From assembly GCA_024449915.1 (NCBI GenBank), contig JAMZAV010003102.1, forward strand, positions 1 through 64,000: a DNA stretch of 64,000 nt, written 5' to 3'. A program made the position numbers and the translations under genes. Below are positions 52,941-64,000 of the stretch, piece after piece. Position 1 is the first letter of the stretch, and every line of letters starts with the position of its first letter. A model generated the notes under the pieces. The model did no database searches. It was given only the letters and a program-made list of their open reading frames with translations, and was not told where the DNA came from. The DNA is from Sweltsa coloradensis (Eukaryota; Arthropoda; Insecta; Plecoptera; Chloroperlidae).

Positions 52941-53823
52941 ACGGTTGTTTAGAGTAGAATTTTCACCTATGGGTATTTACATTGAGGGAGATGTGTAATA
53001 AGATTTCATTGACAAAGGTGTACGTCGCATGCAACACATCGTTTTATAGTTTTGAGTCGCCATCTGCGTCGCAATTAATTGTCACCCGAGTGCATTGTTA
53101 TGTTTGTTGTTGGTTGGCCGAGTGCGACGCATATTTCGATAAACTGTTGGTGGTTTGTGAGATATATTTCAATATTAAATTATACAATGTGGTGTGAAAA
53201 TAAACTCGTTGCAATTGTATAGTTGTCAAGGGCGGTAATGGTTAAACAGTGTGGGTACAGTAGGATGCTACTTTGCAATGATGCATAATTATATTGTACA
53301 TAATATACGCACAATACATTGACAAATTTATCATACATGCAATGTAATACATGCAATACATTTCAATGGTGTCAACTTAGGCTTTATTTTGCGCAGAGTG
53401 AGAAGTTTGACTGTGTTTGCATGTTGTGGAGTGCAGTGGTGTTGGTGGTTAATTTACGTGCTTTCTCTCATTTGGCGGGCAGCATGGGGTCTGGGGCGAA
53501 ACTTAGTTAGTTTCATGGTTAACTTTAATTTGATTGCCCGCAACTAAACCGTCGTGTGTATTAAAGTTTGTTTACGCACAATATTAGTCAGTTTTGAAAT
53601 AAATTAATAGGATTAAAAATTATAAACATCTTCCAGCACTCGAACTCTGTAAACAACGTTTTACAACAAGATGATCTCGCCGCCTATATTAAAACGCGTA
53701 ACAGTTGGTCAAACCAATCTATGTATATATTCAATAATCTCTTGTTGTGCAAAACAACATTTGTTTTTTTATGACATGGATTCCAATGTGCCTAAAACAA
53801 ACACTCGTACTCGGTGAAAACCA
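52941..53823. other. No gene recognised
   Basis: A 71-residue + frame (52982-53197), Cys- and Tyr-rich and followed by AATAAA at 53204, has no known features. The rest is AT-rich with ACATGCAATACAT repeats near 53330-53360. Confidence 0.35.
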
Positions 53824-54033
53824 TTAAAAAAACAGTCTGCAGAAAAGGCAACCATTCCAATTTTCCTTCAAGTTGGAGGAATAAATAAAGTCAATTCGGT
53901 GCCTTGAGTTCAAGTATGTATTTTTGGAGAAAAAAAATTGTTTATTTTTCAGTAATTTCTCGGCATGTTCGAGTTTGCCCTCATTCCAATAACAGTCCAA
54001 CTCTTTGTAAGTTTCACACCTCTTGCTTATCAA
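53824..54033 (-). CDS. Short reading frame, unidentified
   Basis: 69 residues, MISKRCETYKELDCYWNEGK, then charged and aromatic residues to a stop at 53824. It looks more protein-like than its surroundings, and an acceptor-like ATTTTTAG precedes it. No family is recognised. Confidence 0.25.
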   Translation of the reverse strand: MISKRCETYKELDCYWNEGKLEHAEKLLKNKQFFFSKNTYLNSRHRIDFIYSSNLKENWNGCLFCRLFF

Positions 54034-54147
54034 AGCTTAGTGGAAGCTGCTAAAAATTAAGAATAATTAAATTTGCTAGCTCATTAAAGTCGGTAGGTCG
54101 CCCAATTAACAAAAAAACACAAATTACCAAAACAATTAATCACTAAC

Positions 54148-55008
54148 TCAATCACCAAGTCCATACCGGATATGTGGCGAAAAGCTGAAGTTATACCCAT
54201 ACTAAAGAAAGGAAAGGACAGTAGTAAAGTAGAGAGCTATGGGCCGATATCTCTCACAAGTATGATGGCAAGCTCATGGAACGTATGGTAAACCAAAGAT
54301 TAAAAATCTACCTGGAGACAAATAACCTTATAACAGAACACCAGGCTGGCTTCAGGAAAGATAGAAGCACTCTCGACCAAGTGGCATATCTACAGCAGGA
54401 GGTGAAGGAAGGCTTCAATAAACAACTAGCAACACTTGTGGTATATGTTGATTTCCAAACTGCATTTGATGTAGTGAACAGAAAGATCTTACTTACAAAA
54501 ATGTCAGATATGAACATGCCAAGCAACATATACCGGTGGACAAAACATTTCCTGAGCCAGAGGTATATGAGAGTAAGATATGGGAACAAAAGATCAAAAT
54601 ACAGAAAATCCAAGGCAGGGGTTTCTCAAGGAGCAGTCACGAGTCTACCTTTATCTTGATCTTCATAAATGACCTTGCTGACTATATTGAAGAGAGAAGT
54701 GAGGTCAAAGTAAAGCTGTTTGCAGATTCTGTGGTGCTGTGGTACAGTGGCAGAGATAAAGACAAGATGGAAACTGAAATGAATAAAGCTCTGGAAGAAT
54801 GGACAGAAAAGAATGCAATGATAGTCAATGAAAAGAAGACCGTGTAAGACTACCACACCACGGGACGAAGTGTACCAACATTTTCTCTAGAGTAAAGAAC
54901 AAACATATTACAGAAAGAAGATAACCTGGTATACCTGGGTGTAACCATGGATCAAAACATGACAATGACCAAGCATATCGAAAAAATGCAAGCAGCAGGA
55001 AAGTGTTA
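54148..55008 (+). pseudogene. LINE reverse transcriptase, truncated and frameshifted
   Basis: On the + strand, IPDMWRKAEVIPILKKGKD and VESYGPISLTS come first. After a break near 54262 come ERMVNQRLKIYLE, HQAGFRKDRSTLDQ, VYVDFQTAFDVVNRK (motif A) and KAGVSQGAVTS (motif B). After a second break near 54640 come INDLADYIEERSEVK and LFADSVVLWYSG, where the usual A-D-D reads A-D-S. It ends near YLGVTMDQNMTMTKHI at 55008. This is a Jockey/R1-like LINE fragment, dead by several criteria including loss of the second catalytic Asp. Confidence 0.8.
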
Positions 55009-55011
55009 AGT

Positions 55012-55085
55012 TATGTTCAGTGTGTGATGGGAGCCCCAACACACAACCAGGTTGCCCGGTATCTGTACGTGAGGTTGTTGTTTTA
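55012..55085 (+). repeat. Family D fragment
   Basis: GTTCAGTGTGTGATGGGAGC and GTTGCCCGGTATCTGT match the D segment at 3731-3790. It abuts the RT fragment. Confidence 0.45.
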
Positions 55086-55984
55086 TTGAGTTCTTTGTGA
55101 AGTGTTGCAAGTAACTCTTTTAATGCGTCGCCCCTTTTTCCCACCTTTTTGGGTTTCCTCCACCGCCGTCATGGGTTTTAGAGAAGTGTTTCCGAGAACG
55201 TTCCCTTGTGCACATCCTTGGCAAGTCAATATGACCAAGCTATCAATTTGTTCGGATTACAGGCAAGCTGACAAAATCTTGAAAGACAACATTCAGTATT
55301 CCTGGAAGCAAAAAAATAATAGTATCAGTAAACATTACTAACAAACATTTTGATGAAACAAAATTGCTTGGATGTGAAATGGGGAAGCGCGATGTCGTCA
55401 AGGTTGTGGCAGGGGGAAGTCCTTTTAAGGGTAATTGTAATTTTATTCATAATATTGAGACAATATCCTATATTTATATATTTTGTGAGTTGTATGTGCC
55501 ACATATAGCATTGGCCTGCTGTGTATGTCAGTTGGATGAATTAAATTGATTAATTGAGATAACAATACAAACTGAAAGTTAAGGCAGGCAACCGGACATT
55601 GCCCGGTAACATTAAGGGCTTAAATGCACAATAATCTGTGAAGCAAGTCGACGGAAACAAATAAAATATTAAGTTAGTTAACTATATTTTGTTACATATT
55701 AATGTTTTGTTACTTGTAGTAATTTGGCATGAGATTATTCCGGTTATCGTTACCGGTCCCAGGCAAATGTGCGTTTGGCCGATTGTAAATAACGCCTTTC
55801 ATTGTTGAGCAGCGCTTTTTGAACTGCTAATTATTGTCAAAATGATTGCAAAGTAGAATAAAAGACCGACAAGGCTGCAATAATATTATTACAATTTATT
55901 GCAATGTGATCACATTTACGCAGGCACGCAATTAGGCAAATAATCAAACGTAAGTCGCTTGGCGTCATTGTAAATTAGAATCAT
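55086..55984. other. Spacer
   Basis: No gene. The phrase AACCGGACATTGCCCGG near 55591 forms a short inverted repeat. Confidence 0.4.
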
Positions 55985-56440
55985 TTACTTTCCAATTTTG
56001 TTACCGAGTTTTTCATTTGCTTTAGCTATAGAACGATCTAGCGGGGTTTCTGTTGTTGGAGATGCCAGCTTACGAATTCTAGATGCTTTAATGCATTGAT
56101 TGTGGTATTTGGTGGAAATGTGCTCGTCAACGACTTTATTGCGGAATAAAACCCCACCTTTTAATGTTATTGCAGGAGGTTTAGACGTGTTTGAAAATCG
56201 TTTCACAATGTCAGGAAACTCAAAACAAACTTTACAGTAGATATAATGACGAGCATCACGACGAACATGTTCAAAATGCACATCGGAAGCTGTTCGTGTC
56301 CGAGGCTGCTTTTCACTTGGTTCCTCGGTAATATTTGGTGTAAGAAGTTGTTGCTTAGTACTTGATGTTGCTATGGTTGTTTGATTTTGTTTTTGCTGTT
56401 TGTCGGATGTTTGTGGTGTCAGGTTTACAGTTACTTTGGT
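55985..56440 (-). CDS. hAT/ZMYM-type protein exon: Gln/Thr-rich leader and TTF-like zinc finger
   Basis: Continuous minus-strand reading from about 56440 to a stop at 55985, about 150 residues. A polar Gln/Thr/Ser leader precedes HYIYCKVCFEFPDIV and GGVLFRNKVVDEHISTKYHN. C-x-x-C followed by R-x-x-V-x-x-E-H-x-x-x-x-x-H fits the TTF-type zinc finger that begins DUF4371/hAT ZMYM-like proteins. No breaks. The transposase core expected downstream is absent. Confidence 0.5.
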   Translation of the reverse strand, partial: TKVTVNLTPQTSDKQQKQNQTTIATSSTKQQLLTPNITEEPSEKQPRTRTASDVHFEHVRRDARHYIYCKVCFEFPDIVKRFSNTSKPPAITLKGGVLFRNKVVDEHISTKYHNQCIKASRIRKLASPTTETPLDRSIAKANEKLGNKIGK

Positions 56441-56510
56441 TCAAGACTGAATGAAACTGGATAATGTTGTTCGTTTCACTTAACTCATTTTTGCAAAATA
56501 CACAATAGCA

Positions 56511-57205
56511 GTGGCGTAAGAACTATTTTTGTAGTTGGGGGGTCTCACTAAAGTTGACTATGAGGTTAGGTGGGCAAACTGGGGCTTGGGGCGAATCCTC
56601 AGCCGCCGGAGGCTTTTTCGCCGTAGGCGAGATATTTTTTAAAAGGTGCTCTTGATAGGTGGCCTAAAACACGTTTTCAGGCGAATTTTAATTATGAATA
56701 AGGGTTACATTTTGAAGCTAATATTGCATTGAAGATTGATTACCTGACTGAAATCGGTCGACAGTCTGCTTGGGAGTGAAAACACTGCACACAAAATATA
56801 ATGAATTTGAGTCTAAATCAGATGAGTCTAGTCTCGCAAATCACGTCTCCTACTAAATCTTTCACACTTATAACATTCATACTTACAATTACATTTTTAA
56901 ATATTGTTTCTAATGATTCTAATTTAAACAACCGTTTTTATTTGTTACGCACCACAGGTAACTTTGTGGAATTGTCAGCATTAAACAAAAACACTTGCTA
57001 TATAGATAGGCTTATTTGAAATCTTATCTTTAAATGCAGCATAAAACCTTGCTGTATTTCTCGGCGTGATGGCCGCCACTGTGATTTTCCCTTAGTTGTA
57101 ATTGACAGGGTGGGGAATATGCTGGCTAGTTGCATGCATCTAATGTACGTTTTGAGGTCTTAATAAATAAATAACAAACACTGGCAACCCGTAACGCTTG
57201 TGAAA
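56511..57205. repeat. Dispersed repeat, hAT-MITE-like, copy 1
   Basis: Starts CAGTGGCGTAAGAACTATT, a typical hAT terminal sequence. The part 56920-57205 matches 63490-63815 (AACAACC..., GGAATTG(T/A)CAGCATTAAAC, ATGCTGGCTAG). It ends near ACACTGGCAACCCGTAAC. The opposite hAT end was not found. Confidence 0.5.
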
Positions 57206-57804
57206 GTGAAAGTGAAAGTCGTTTCTCCATTAATCGTTTATTAAAAAAAAAAATTTTTTCATCACAATACATTTTTATTGACACTAAAGAGTAAGTTTCA
57301 CGTCAATTATTTTACATTCATGCTTTACATACTATGTAAATCAAAGAACAACTGCAGAATAAATTTGTATATGCATATCATAGAAATAAACACTTATTTT
57401 ATGTCCTATTCATGGTTTACATAACAATAAGGGCCATGTTGAGGAACAGTTGCAAATAAGTTTGCTTTAAGACCTTATAAACTATCAATGATTGTCTGCA
57501 CAGAGGCATACTAGTCCTCCTACTCCTCAGTGTCTACTTTTTTATTGTTGGCCAATCAAAAATTTCATCATAAAAATGCTGAAATTCGGGATCAATGAAT
57601 GCATTGTTTTTTTTTTTAGATCAATCAGTTTTAAATGGTTGATAGGATTTGTTTTTTCCCCTCAAGCCAATGCCGTTGGCATACTCATGGGGACTCTGAC
57701 TTAAGGTAATTTCAGTTAAAACGTATAGGTACAACACATCCTCAAAATGATTATGACACATAAACATTTTCACTCGAATCTGCAAGCAAAGTAAAATACC
57801 AGTA
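57206..57804. other. AT-rich spacer
   Basis: Nothing recognised. Confidence 0.4.
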
Positions 57805-58595
57805 CAGCACTTGACGTGCAACAACGATATGACCTCGCCGCCCCGCACCTTTTGACTGCCATTTACACACGCTTGCAGTACACGCGCACAGCAGCAGCCT
57901 CGCGCTCGCCTCGCAGTCGGTCTGATGTTCTTGTCTAAGGTGGACGTGTTTTGTCTTCGCTCTTCGCTCTGTTCTTGTTAGGCCTCCACAGTACGAGTAG
58001 CTATAGCTTTTGTTGCTGCTGATTGTGTTGTATATACAAGTCTTGACTGAAATGTCCTTGCATCGTTGCGTTAGCTTACTTCATGATCAGAGTTCCGTCT
58101 TTGAACTCATTCCGAAATGCAAACCGGTATACACATGATAACTCTATTACAACTTTTGTCATAAAGTATTAATTTTTCACCTTTCAGTCTTTCTGTTGTT
58201 CTTGTCGCCGACGGATGTGTTTTCTATCCGCTCTTCGGTCTGTTCTTGCTGGGCCTCCACAATACAAGGAGTTAAATTCTGTTCATGCTGAGTAAGTAGT
58301 TTGAGCAAGTCTTGGCTGTTTTATCCTCGCATCGTTCTGTTTAATTGTGTTAACCTCAGGAGGTCGTCTGTTGTGTCCAGATAGAATGGATTGTTCACTT
58401 TTTGCTCTGCACTGCTTGTCAGGGAAGTGTTCGTATCTCAGTGCTGTGCTCTTAACAGACCGAGGGGTTGATGCTACATACGTGTAAGATTCTGTTCTGT
58501 GTGGGATAACATTGAGCTTTCCCATGCCGTTCCATCTTTCTCTGGTCTCGAAACAAATGTGTGGGACATGAAACGCTATATGTTACAGAAGCTTC
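57805..58595 (+). repeat. Family D repeat, one monomer and the head of the next
   Basis: AACGATATGACCTCGCCGCC near 57821, the internally duplicated CTTTCTGTTGTTCTTGTCG block near 58190, then GGGATAACATTGAGCTTTCC near 58503. A new head, TCTCGAAACAAATGTGTGGG, starts at about 58546 and is cut at GTTACAGAAGCTTC (58595) by the LINE insertion. Confidence 0.75.
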
Positions 58596-58656
58596 GTCGG
58601 CCTAAACAAATCATCCACTATTAACCTCTGTTTCTCACTTATCCATCTCTTTAACA

Positions 58657-61600
58657 ATGAATTATAAGCACGATGAAAACGATGTGTCAGACCTAGGCCT
58701 ACAGAGAACTTTTGAATCAACAAATACTGATGAACTAAAAACCCTGTACAAAAACAACAAACTTAACATTTTACACATGAATATAAGAGGAATGTACACA
58801 AATTTTGACGAGTTTATTTTATTTCTTAACAGCATCAGCGAACCTAGCGTCTTTGACAATCTTTTTGACATAATAATACTTACCGAAACACACATACAGC
58901 ACAGTACGGGTGCTTATTATATAAACAACTACAGAACCTTATACTACAATAAAAATGTAACCCGTGCTGATGGGATAGTCATCTTCATAAACACCAACAC
59001 TATTCCAAATGTTACTGCCACCAAGAATACACATTTTAGCACTGCAAACGTTGCAGAACTTACATTTACACATGATAATACAAACTATAACTTATACGCC
59101 ATCTACAGATCTCCATCACTTAACCCAGCAGTATTCATAAATCAGCTTAAGTGCTTCCTAGAGACGGAAAGAAACACTAGCTCCACTTGCATCATTATTG
59201 GGGATGCTAATATTAACATACTAGACCACCCCTCTCCAGGCCTAGCCAGCCAGGAGTACATGAACACTATGGCGATACATGGGTTTAATCCTCTAATAAA
59301 CGGCCCTACGCGTGAGACTGCTTCCACTAAAACGTGTATTGATCACATATTCATAAAGAAACAACACCACCTAACGTGTACCCCAGTAGTAATAAAAACA
59401 TCTATAACTGACCACTACATAACCTCACTAAGTATAAACCACTGCCAAAACACGACCCGACAAGACCCATTAGCTAATATACAGATGTATCGTCATAACA
59501 TAAACTATATTAACCTTGAACAAGATATCTCTAATGAAAATTGGGAAGAAGTTTATGAAAGAACAGATGTGGATCAAGCATGCTACTCATTCATGGGCAC
59601 ACTCGAAACATACATACAAAAACATACCACCGTGAACCTAGTCAAAACTAACTCTAAACATAAAAAAATAAAACCTTGGGCCACTACTGGACTAATCACC
59701 TCAATAAGACACAGAGACAAATGGAACATGAAGTTAAAAAAAGAAAATGCTCTATGTATAAAGCTAAAAAAACCACTAGACCAGCATGAGAACTCAAGGT
59801 ACAAACTATACAGGAATTATCTTACACAATTAATTAGAAAAACTAAAGAAGACTTTTACCAAAACAAAATTCAAGAGGCTGGCAAAAATACGAAAAAAAT
59901 CTGGCAAATAATCAATGAAGCCTCTGGATATGAGCCCAAGAAAGTCAGGTCCAATAACATGATCCCAGAAATAAAAATAGGCAATGATAATACAACTAAA
60001 AACACAGATGAAATTGCCGAAGTATTCGTTAACTATTTCTCAGAGGTTGGCCATAACTATGCTACTAACATACTAAATAAGACTAAAACCAAGACGAAAA
60101 CAAATAGACTACCACAACACAACATAAAACGCCTCGAAAGTAGCCTGTTTCTTAATCCAGTAAAAAGCAACGAACTAACGACATACATAAACGAATTAAA
60201 AATGCCTAGTGCCCCAGGCACAGACAGTATTCAAGTACAAACAATCAAAATTGTGCATAAACATATCCTAAAACCGCTATGCTATATCTTTAATTTAAGT
60301 ATACAAACTGGTATTTTCCCAACCTCTTATAAAACATCAATTATCTCTCCCATCTACAAATCCGGAGATAAGAAAAGTAAAGAGAACTACAGGCCAATCT
60401 CTCTTTTAACTCACTTCTCAAAGCTATTAGAAAAATGCATCAAAACCCGCCTCACAAATTTTATGAACAAACACAACATTTTATCAAACAGCCAATTTGG
60501 TTTTAGGGAAGGTCTTAGTACGGACAATGCTATCTATAGCCTGACAGGTGATATATATGATGCTCTAGACAAAACACAAAATCCATTAGTAGTTTTACTT
60601 GACTTAGCCAAGGCTTTTGACACTGTAGACCACAGCTTACTGCTCCACAAACTTGACATGTATGGAGTGAGGGGAAACTGCCTTAATCTAATAAAAAGCT
60701 ATCTAACAAATAGAACCCAAAGTGTAAAAATCGAACAAAGCATAAGTAAAGAACGTACAATAAAGTATGGGGTGCCACAAGGCACTGTGCTTGGTCCTCT
60801 TCTTTTCATAATATATGTAAACGACATCTGTAATTTACCAATAAAAGGAAGAATTATTATATACGCAGACGACACAGCAATAGTTTTCAGAGGTAGAAAC
60901 TGGAATGAAACGATAAACACGGCAACAAATGACTTGAGGACAATATATAAATGGTTACAACAAAATTTACTTACCCTAAACTTAGCTAAAACAGTATTTA
61001 TCCCTTCACTACCAGCCAAGCATCCACCCAATTCCATGGAAATATAAAAATTCATGAGCAACAATGCACAGCACCACTAAACAACTGCAACTGCTACGAA
61101 ATCACAAAAGTGGACCATGCTCAATATCTAGGTATCACTCTTGACAGCCAACTTAATTGGAAAGCACACATAAACGCAACTCTAACAAAATTAAGATATT
61201 GTCTATTAAAGTTCTATAGGCTAAAAAACATACTAAATGCCAAAACACTCGAAATGGTTTATTTCGCTCTGATTTACTCGAGATTGCAGTATGGAATCGT
61301 AGGATGGGGTGGGATCAGAAACTCACATTTAGAGCCCTTAAACATAATCCAAAAACACATTATAAAAGTAATAAGCAACAAGCCCTACTGGTACCCCTCT
61401 GAACAACTTTTTCATGACTCGAAACTATTTGACATCAGACAAATATATATTTTAAAGCTTATAAACATAAACACACCGGCACTTTTATCTACCACTAAAA
61501 TTCGCCCAACCCAACCCCACGCAACTAGGCCTACTACAAGAGGAATCTCAAATTTATACTTAATCATTCCAAGGCAAGAAAAAAGCATTGGACAAAGACA

Positions 61601-61742
61601 TGGTCAATTCATATGGCCTAAACTTTTTAATACAATCCCAATTGAAATAAGGAGCCAGATACAAAAAAACAAAATTAAATTCAAAAGGCAAATAAAAAAA
61701 TGGATTATGAAAAAGACAGAGAATTCTCGTCGAACCTTGTGA
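58657..61742 (+). pseudogene. LINE ORF2: endonuclease-reverse transcriptase with one frameshift
   Basis: 796 residues are open from ATG 58657 to a stop at 61047. Residues 30-260 are an apurinic-type endonuclease: ILHMNIRGM, ILTETHI with the catalytic Glu, IIIGDANINI, IDHIF and SITDHYI. Residues about 560-790 are the RT: ISPIYKSGDKK, NYRPISLL, FGFREGLSTD, LLDLAKAFDTVDHSLL, YGVPQGTVLGPLLF and IIYADDTAIV with both catalytic Asp. The chain continues in the next frame to a stop at 61740 with YLGITLDSQLNW and LIYSRLQYGIVGWGG. The change of frame at about 61005-61007 looks like loss of one base in a T run. The family is Jockey-superfamily (CR1/L2-like). Confidence 0.9.
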
Positions 61743-62535
61743 ATAATGTACTTCTTACTGGTACTCACTTACGCATCTAGTTATTCTTCTCATATTCATG
61801 TGTATACCTTACCTAGCTATACTAGGCCCTAAACGCCTATTTACAATTTGTAGTTAACTTAGATTTTAATGTTGGATTCCTTTCCAATATAACGTATCAC
61901 CAACACTATATCAAATACATCTATTGATTGTATGTATACAACTGAAATGAATTACAGGTGATTTTGACTTGTATGTAAATTTTCATTAGGAACTAGGCTA
62001 GTATCTAGAGTATCGTACAAAATATTCCAATTGTAAACTTATTATTGACTACTAATTGACACAATTGATACTATGTCCATTACAATTCTAATTAGCTTAG
62101 ATCTTAATCTTAGTTTTTAGATTTTTAGATTTCTTTACAACTTTAGGTACTACCAATTTTCTGCAATGAGAATGTCTACTAAATACTCAATGTCATCTCC
62201 TATTGATTGTACGTACACAACTGGAATGTATTATTTATGATTATGACTTGTATGTAACTTTAAAACTTTATATCTAGAGCTAACATCTAGATTACGAAAT
62301 ATCTAACTTGTAACGTATCGATTAGTTTCCTGTATTGTTAAATAGCTATAATGACTATAAGCCGCCATCTTAAATCTTAAATGTTTCAAAGAACTTCACA
62401 ATAGAATACACCCACACAGGGCTTCGGCTCTAGGTGGGTCTTCTTCTTGCACCTATAAAACCGGCTATATTTACTTGTGTTATGTATACTGTATACTGAA
62501 GAAGAAGAATAAAGTCTTATCTTATCTTATCTTAT
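61743..62535 (+). other. LINE 3'UTR and tail
   Basis: Contains two related segments (about 61920-62010 and 62200-62290: TGATTGTA(T/C)GTA(T/C)ACAACTG, then GACTTGTATGTAA), so the UTR has an internal duplication. It ends with CACACAGGGCTTCGGCTCTA, AAGAAGAAGAATAAAG and (TCTTA)n. Confidence 0.75.
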
Positions 62536-62625
62536 AATAAAAGTAAAATCCTTGCTTTAGGCAATATCTGTGACTGAATATGTTGTATCGTCACGATGAA
62601 CCTCGTTACACTTATAGCAATTTTT
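62534..62625 (+). repeat. Family D repeat resumed after the LINE
   Basis: ATAATAAAAGTAAAATCC, TTGCTTTAGGCAATATCTG and TATCGTCACGATGAACCTCG continue the monomer cut at 58595. It ends in AT-rich DNA. Confidence 0.75.
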
Positions 62626-63464
62626 ATTATTTTATTTTATTTATTATATTTATTAGTTTAGATTTTAATACATTTTTAAATTTGTTAAATTTACAAAAAT
62701 AGAAATCAATTGTAAAAGTGGCAATGACTTGGGTCATCCGGCAGGTGCGACAGGCTCTGCGTTGTCGGGCCAAACCTCCTGTGAATTGTAAAATTACGGG
62801 CCATCAAATTCCAACTCGCAACCTTCTCGTGGTGTGAATTGAATTGAAGTTTTTGCTTCGCTCGCTACGCTCATCCAATTATACAACAGAAAATTGAATT
62901 CAAAATTTGCATGTCAAAACCAGTGTCAAAAGTGTTGTCACGCACCTTTCTTAATGAGGATCACCATCAGCGTGTCTCCCTCGCTTATGGAGAATATCGT
63001 CGGTTTCTAAAGAGTTCTCTTTCACCCGTTTATTGGTAATTTTTCTGTTGATGGTTCATAAAACATTGTTTTAATTAATAGATCAATTTGAGCCAAAGTA
63101 TGGGCCATGTACATAGATACTTTTAAAATGTAACTTACGCGGAGTTAATAATGTCCTGTTGTCTGAGTATTGTTGCTTTGAGATTTGCTATCTCTTCATC
63201 TTTTTTTAGTAAAAGTTCATTCAAGTCCTGCAAAAAATATTCAATAATATAACATGCCGTACAATAGGAATCGGGTGAAAATCATATGGATTTTTTTTAT
63301 CGTTTGGAATGCTATACACTTTCAAAGTTTTATTTTTAATTTTGGGCCAAACAATTCACTCTTTTATTATGAACAGGGAAAAAGAGGGGGGCCCAGACTG
63401 AGATGGGATAAGTTATAGCATTGGATTTGAAAAGGAGAAATGCAGCTTGTGAAGGGTCAATTTA
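62626..63464. other. Spacer with a SINE-A 5' stub at 62798-62833
   Basis: GGGCCATCAAATTCCAACTC and GCAACCTTCTCGTGG are the first ~36 bp of SINE-A and then stop. Next to it, GCTTCGCTCGCTACGCTC is a short palindrome-like phrase. No gene. Confidence 0.5.
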
Positions 63465-63815
63465 ATTTTAAAATCATGTTTCTGATGATTCTAATTTTAA
63501 CAACCAATTATACTTTTTAGGGCAACACAGGAAACTTTGCGGAATTGACAGCATTAAACTAAAAAAATTGCTGGGCCTCTAGGCTTATTCGAAATTTCAC
63601 CTTTAAATGTAGCATGAATCCTTGCTGAATTTTTCGGCGCCACTGTATTTTTCCTTTTGTTTTATTGACACGGTCGGGAAAATGCTGGCTAGCAGCATGA
63701 ATCCAATGTAGGTTTGGAGGTCTGGAGTAAATAAATGAAATTACTTTACAATATTGAATTGAATGACACCCAATTAAATAAAGACAACACTGGCAAGTGG
63801 CAACCCATATTACAC
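63465..63815. repeat. Dispersed repeat, copy 2 of 56870-57205
   Basis: TTTTAACAACCAATTATAC, GAATTGACAGCATTAAAC and AAAATGCTGGCTAGCAGC match the first copy in order. The apparent 86-residue minus frame is repeat sequence. Confidence 0.6.
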
Positions 63816-64000
63816 TCATTCACTATATTTATCACATGAGTTATAACGGTTCTACTGATTTGTGTAAGATTTAATTTTAACTAGTGTTGTAGATAAACAC
63901 TACAATTTTTAGAATATGTTTGTAAGCTTTAACTTGCGTGATTAATTTAAATAGACGATAGTATACAAACATTCAACCCATAGTCTAGTGTAATTCACTA

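Larger units (their letters stand above)
58596..62535 (+). mobile_element. Near-intact LINE (about 3.94 kb) inserted in a D monomer
   Basis: Comparison with uninterrupted D monomers (4440 and 5830) fixes both ends: D stops at ACAGAAGCTTC (58595) and resumes with ATAATAAAAGTAAAATCC at about 62534. The element has a short 5' leader, one long ORF with endonuclease and reverse transcriptase, and a 0.8 kb 3'UTR with AATAAAGTCTTATC and a (TCTTA)n tail at 62505-62535. No ORF1 is present, so it is either 5' truncated just before ORF2 or a one-ORF family. No clear target duplication. Confidence 0.9.

Noticed and set aside
63559..63819. An 86-residue minus ORF
   Set aside because: It lies wholly within a dispersed repeat that also occurs at 56870-57205 without the same frame.
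1..64000. CRISPR array, operon or bacterial contamination
   Set aside because: There are no spaced identical repeats with unique spacers and no gene clusters with ribosome binding sites. Introns, LINEs and SINEs show animal nuclear DNA.

Overview
This is nuclear DNA of an animal, very probably a marine invertebrate. It is AT-rich and gene-poor, has spliced exons with GT/AG borders, has no operons, and is built almost entirely from transposable-element (TE) debris of metazoan types: CR1/L2-like and RNase H-type LINEs, Gypsy-like LTR elements, Harbinger, hAT, MULE/Mutator-like, pogo, Tc1/mariner-like and perhaps piggyBac transposons, and 5S- and tRNA-derived SINEs. The dense TAGGCCTA palindromes and the mix of elements would fit a crustacean or other marine invertebrate, but no host housekeeping gene is recognisable, so this is a weak inference.

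Layout. 0-6.3 kb: a decayed coding fragment, then tandem monomers of a ~0.9 kb repeat (family D) interrupted by an RNase H LINE fragment. 6.5-10.8 kb: a broken Harbinger-like transposase (+), a broken MADF-domain gene facing it (-), a small MITE-like insert and a Mutator-like transposase fragment. 10.9-11.45 kb: a TGTACA-rich minisatellite. 12.1-13.6 kb: a DDE transposase broken by a SINE stub. 13.5-15.4 kb and 21.3-23.3 kb: two copies of a 1.9 kb duplication. 15.5-17.4 kb: a 5S-derived SINE, a GC-rich broken reading frame of unknown (possibly viral) origin, and a ubiquitin-protease-like fragment. 18.1-19.6 kb and 42.9-44.3 kb: two copies of a 1.4 kb duplication. 24.9-31.6 kb: fragments of LINE, MULE, hAT and YqaJ-like genes. 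32.07-38.06 kb: a block with an abnormal homopolymer texture, probably poor consensus sequence. 38.8-41.7 kb: a second Harbinger end with exon 1, palindromic low-complexity DNA, a tRNA-like sequence, a TIR element and a tRNA-derived SINE. 45.1-51.3 kb: three retroelements nested in one another. 51.6-56.4 kb: hAT, pogo and LINE remnants. 57.8-62.6 kb: a D array containing an almost intact ~3.9 kb LINE.

The most frequent single component is a ~345 bp retroposon, called SINE-A here. It begins GGCCATCAAATTCC, ends in a (CAAT)n-like tail, and occurs at about 16 sites, all on the + strand, several with target-site duplications of 8-12 bp. I found no CRISPR array, no bacterial operon and no clearly functional host gene. 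The strongest results are the nesting order at 45-51 kb, the precisely bounded LINE at 58.6-62.5 kb, and the suspect sequence quality at 32-38 kb.
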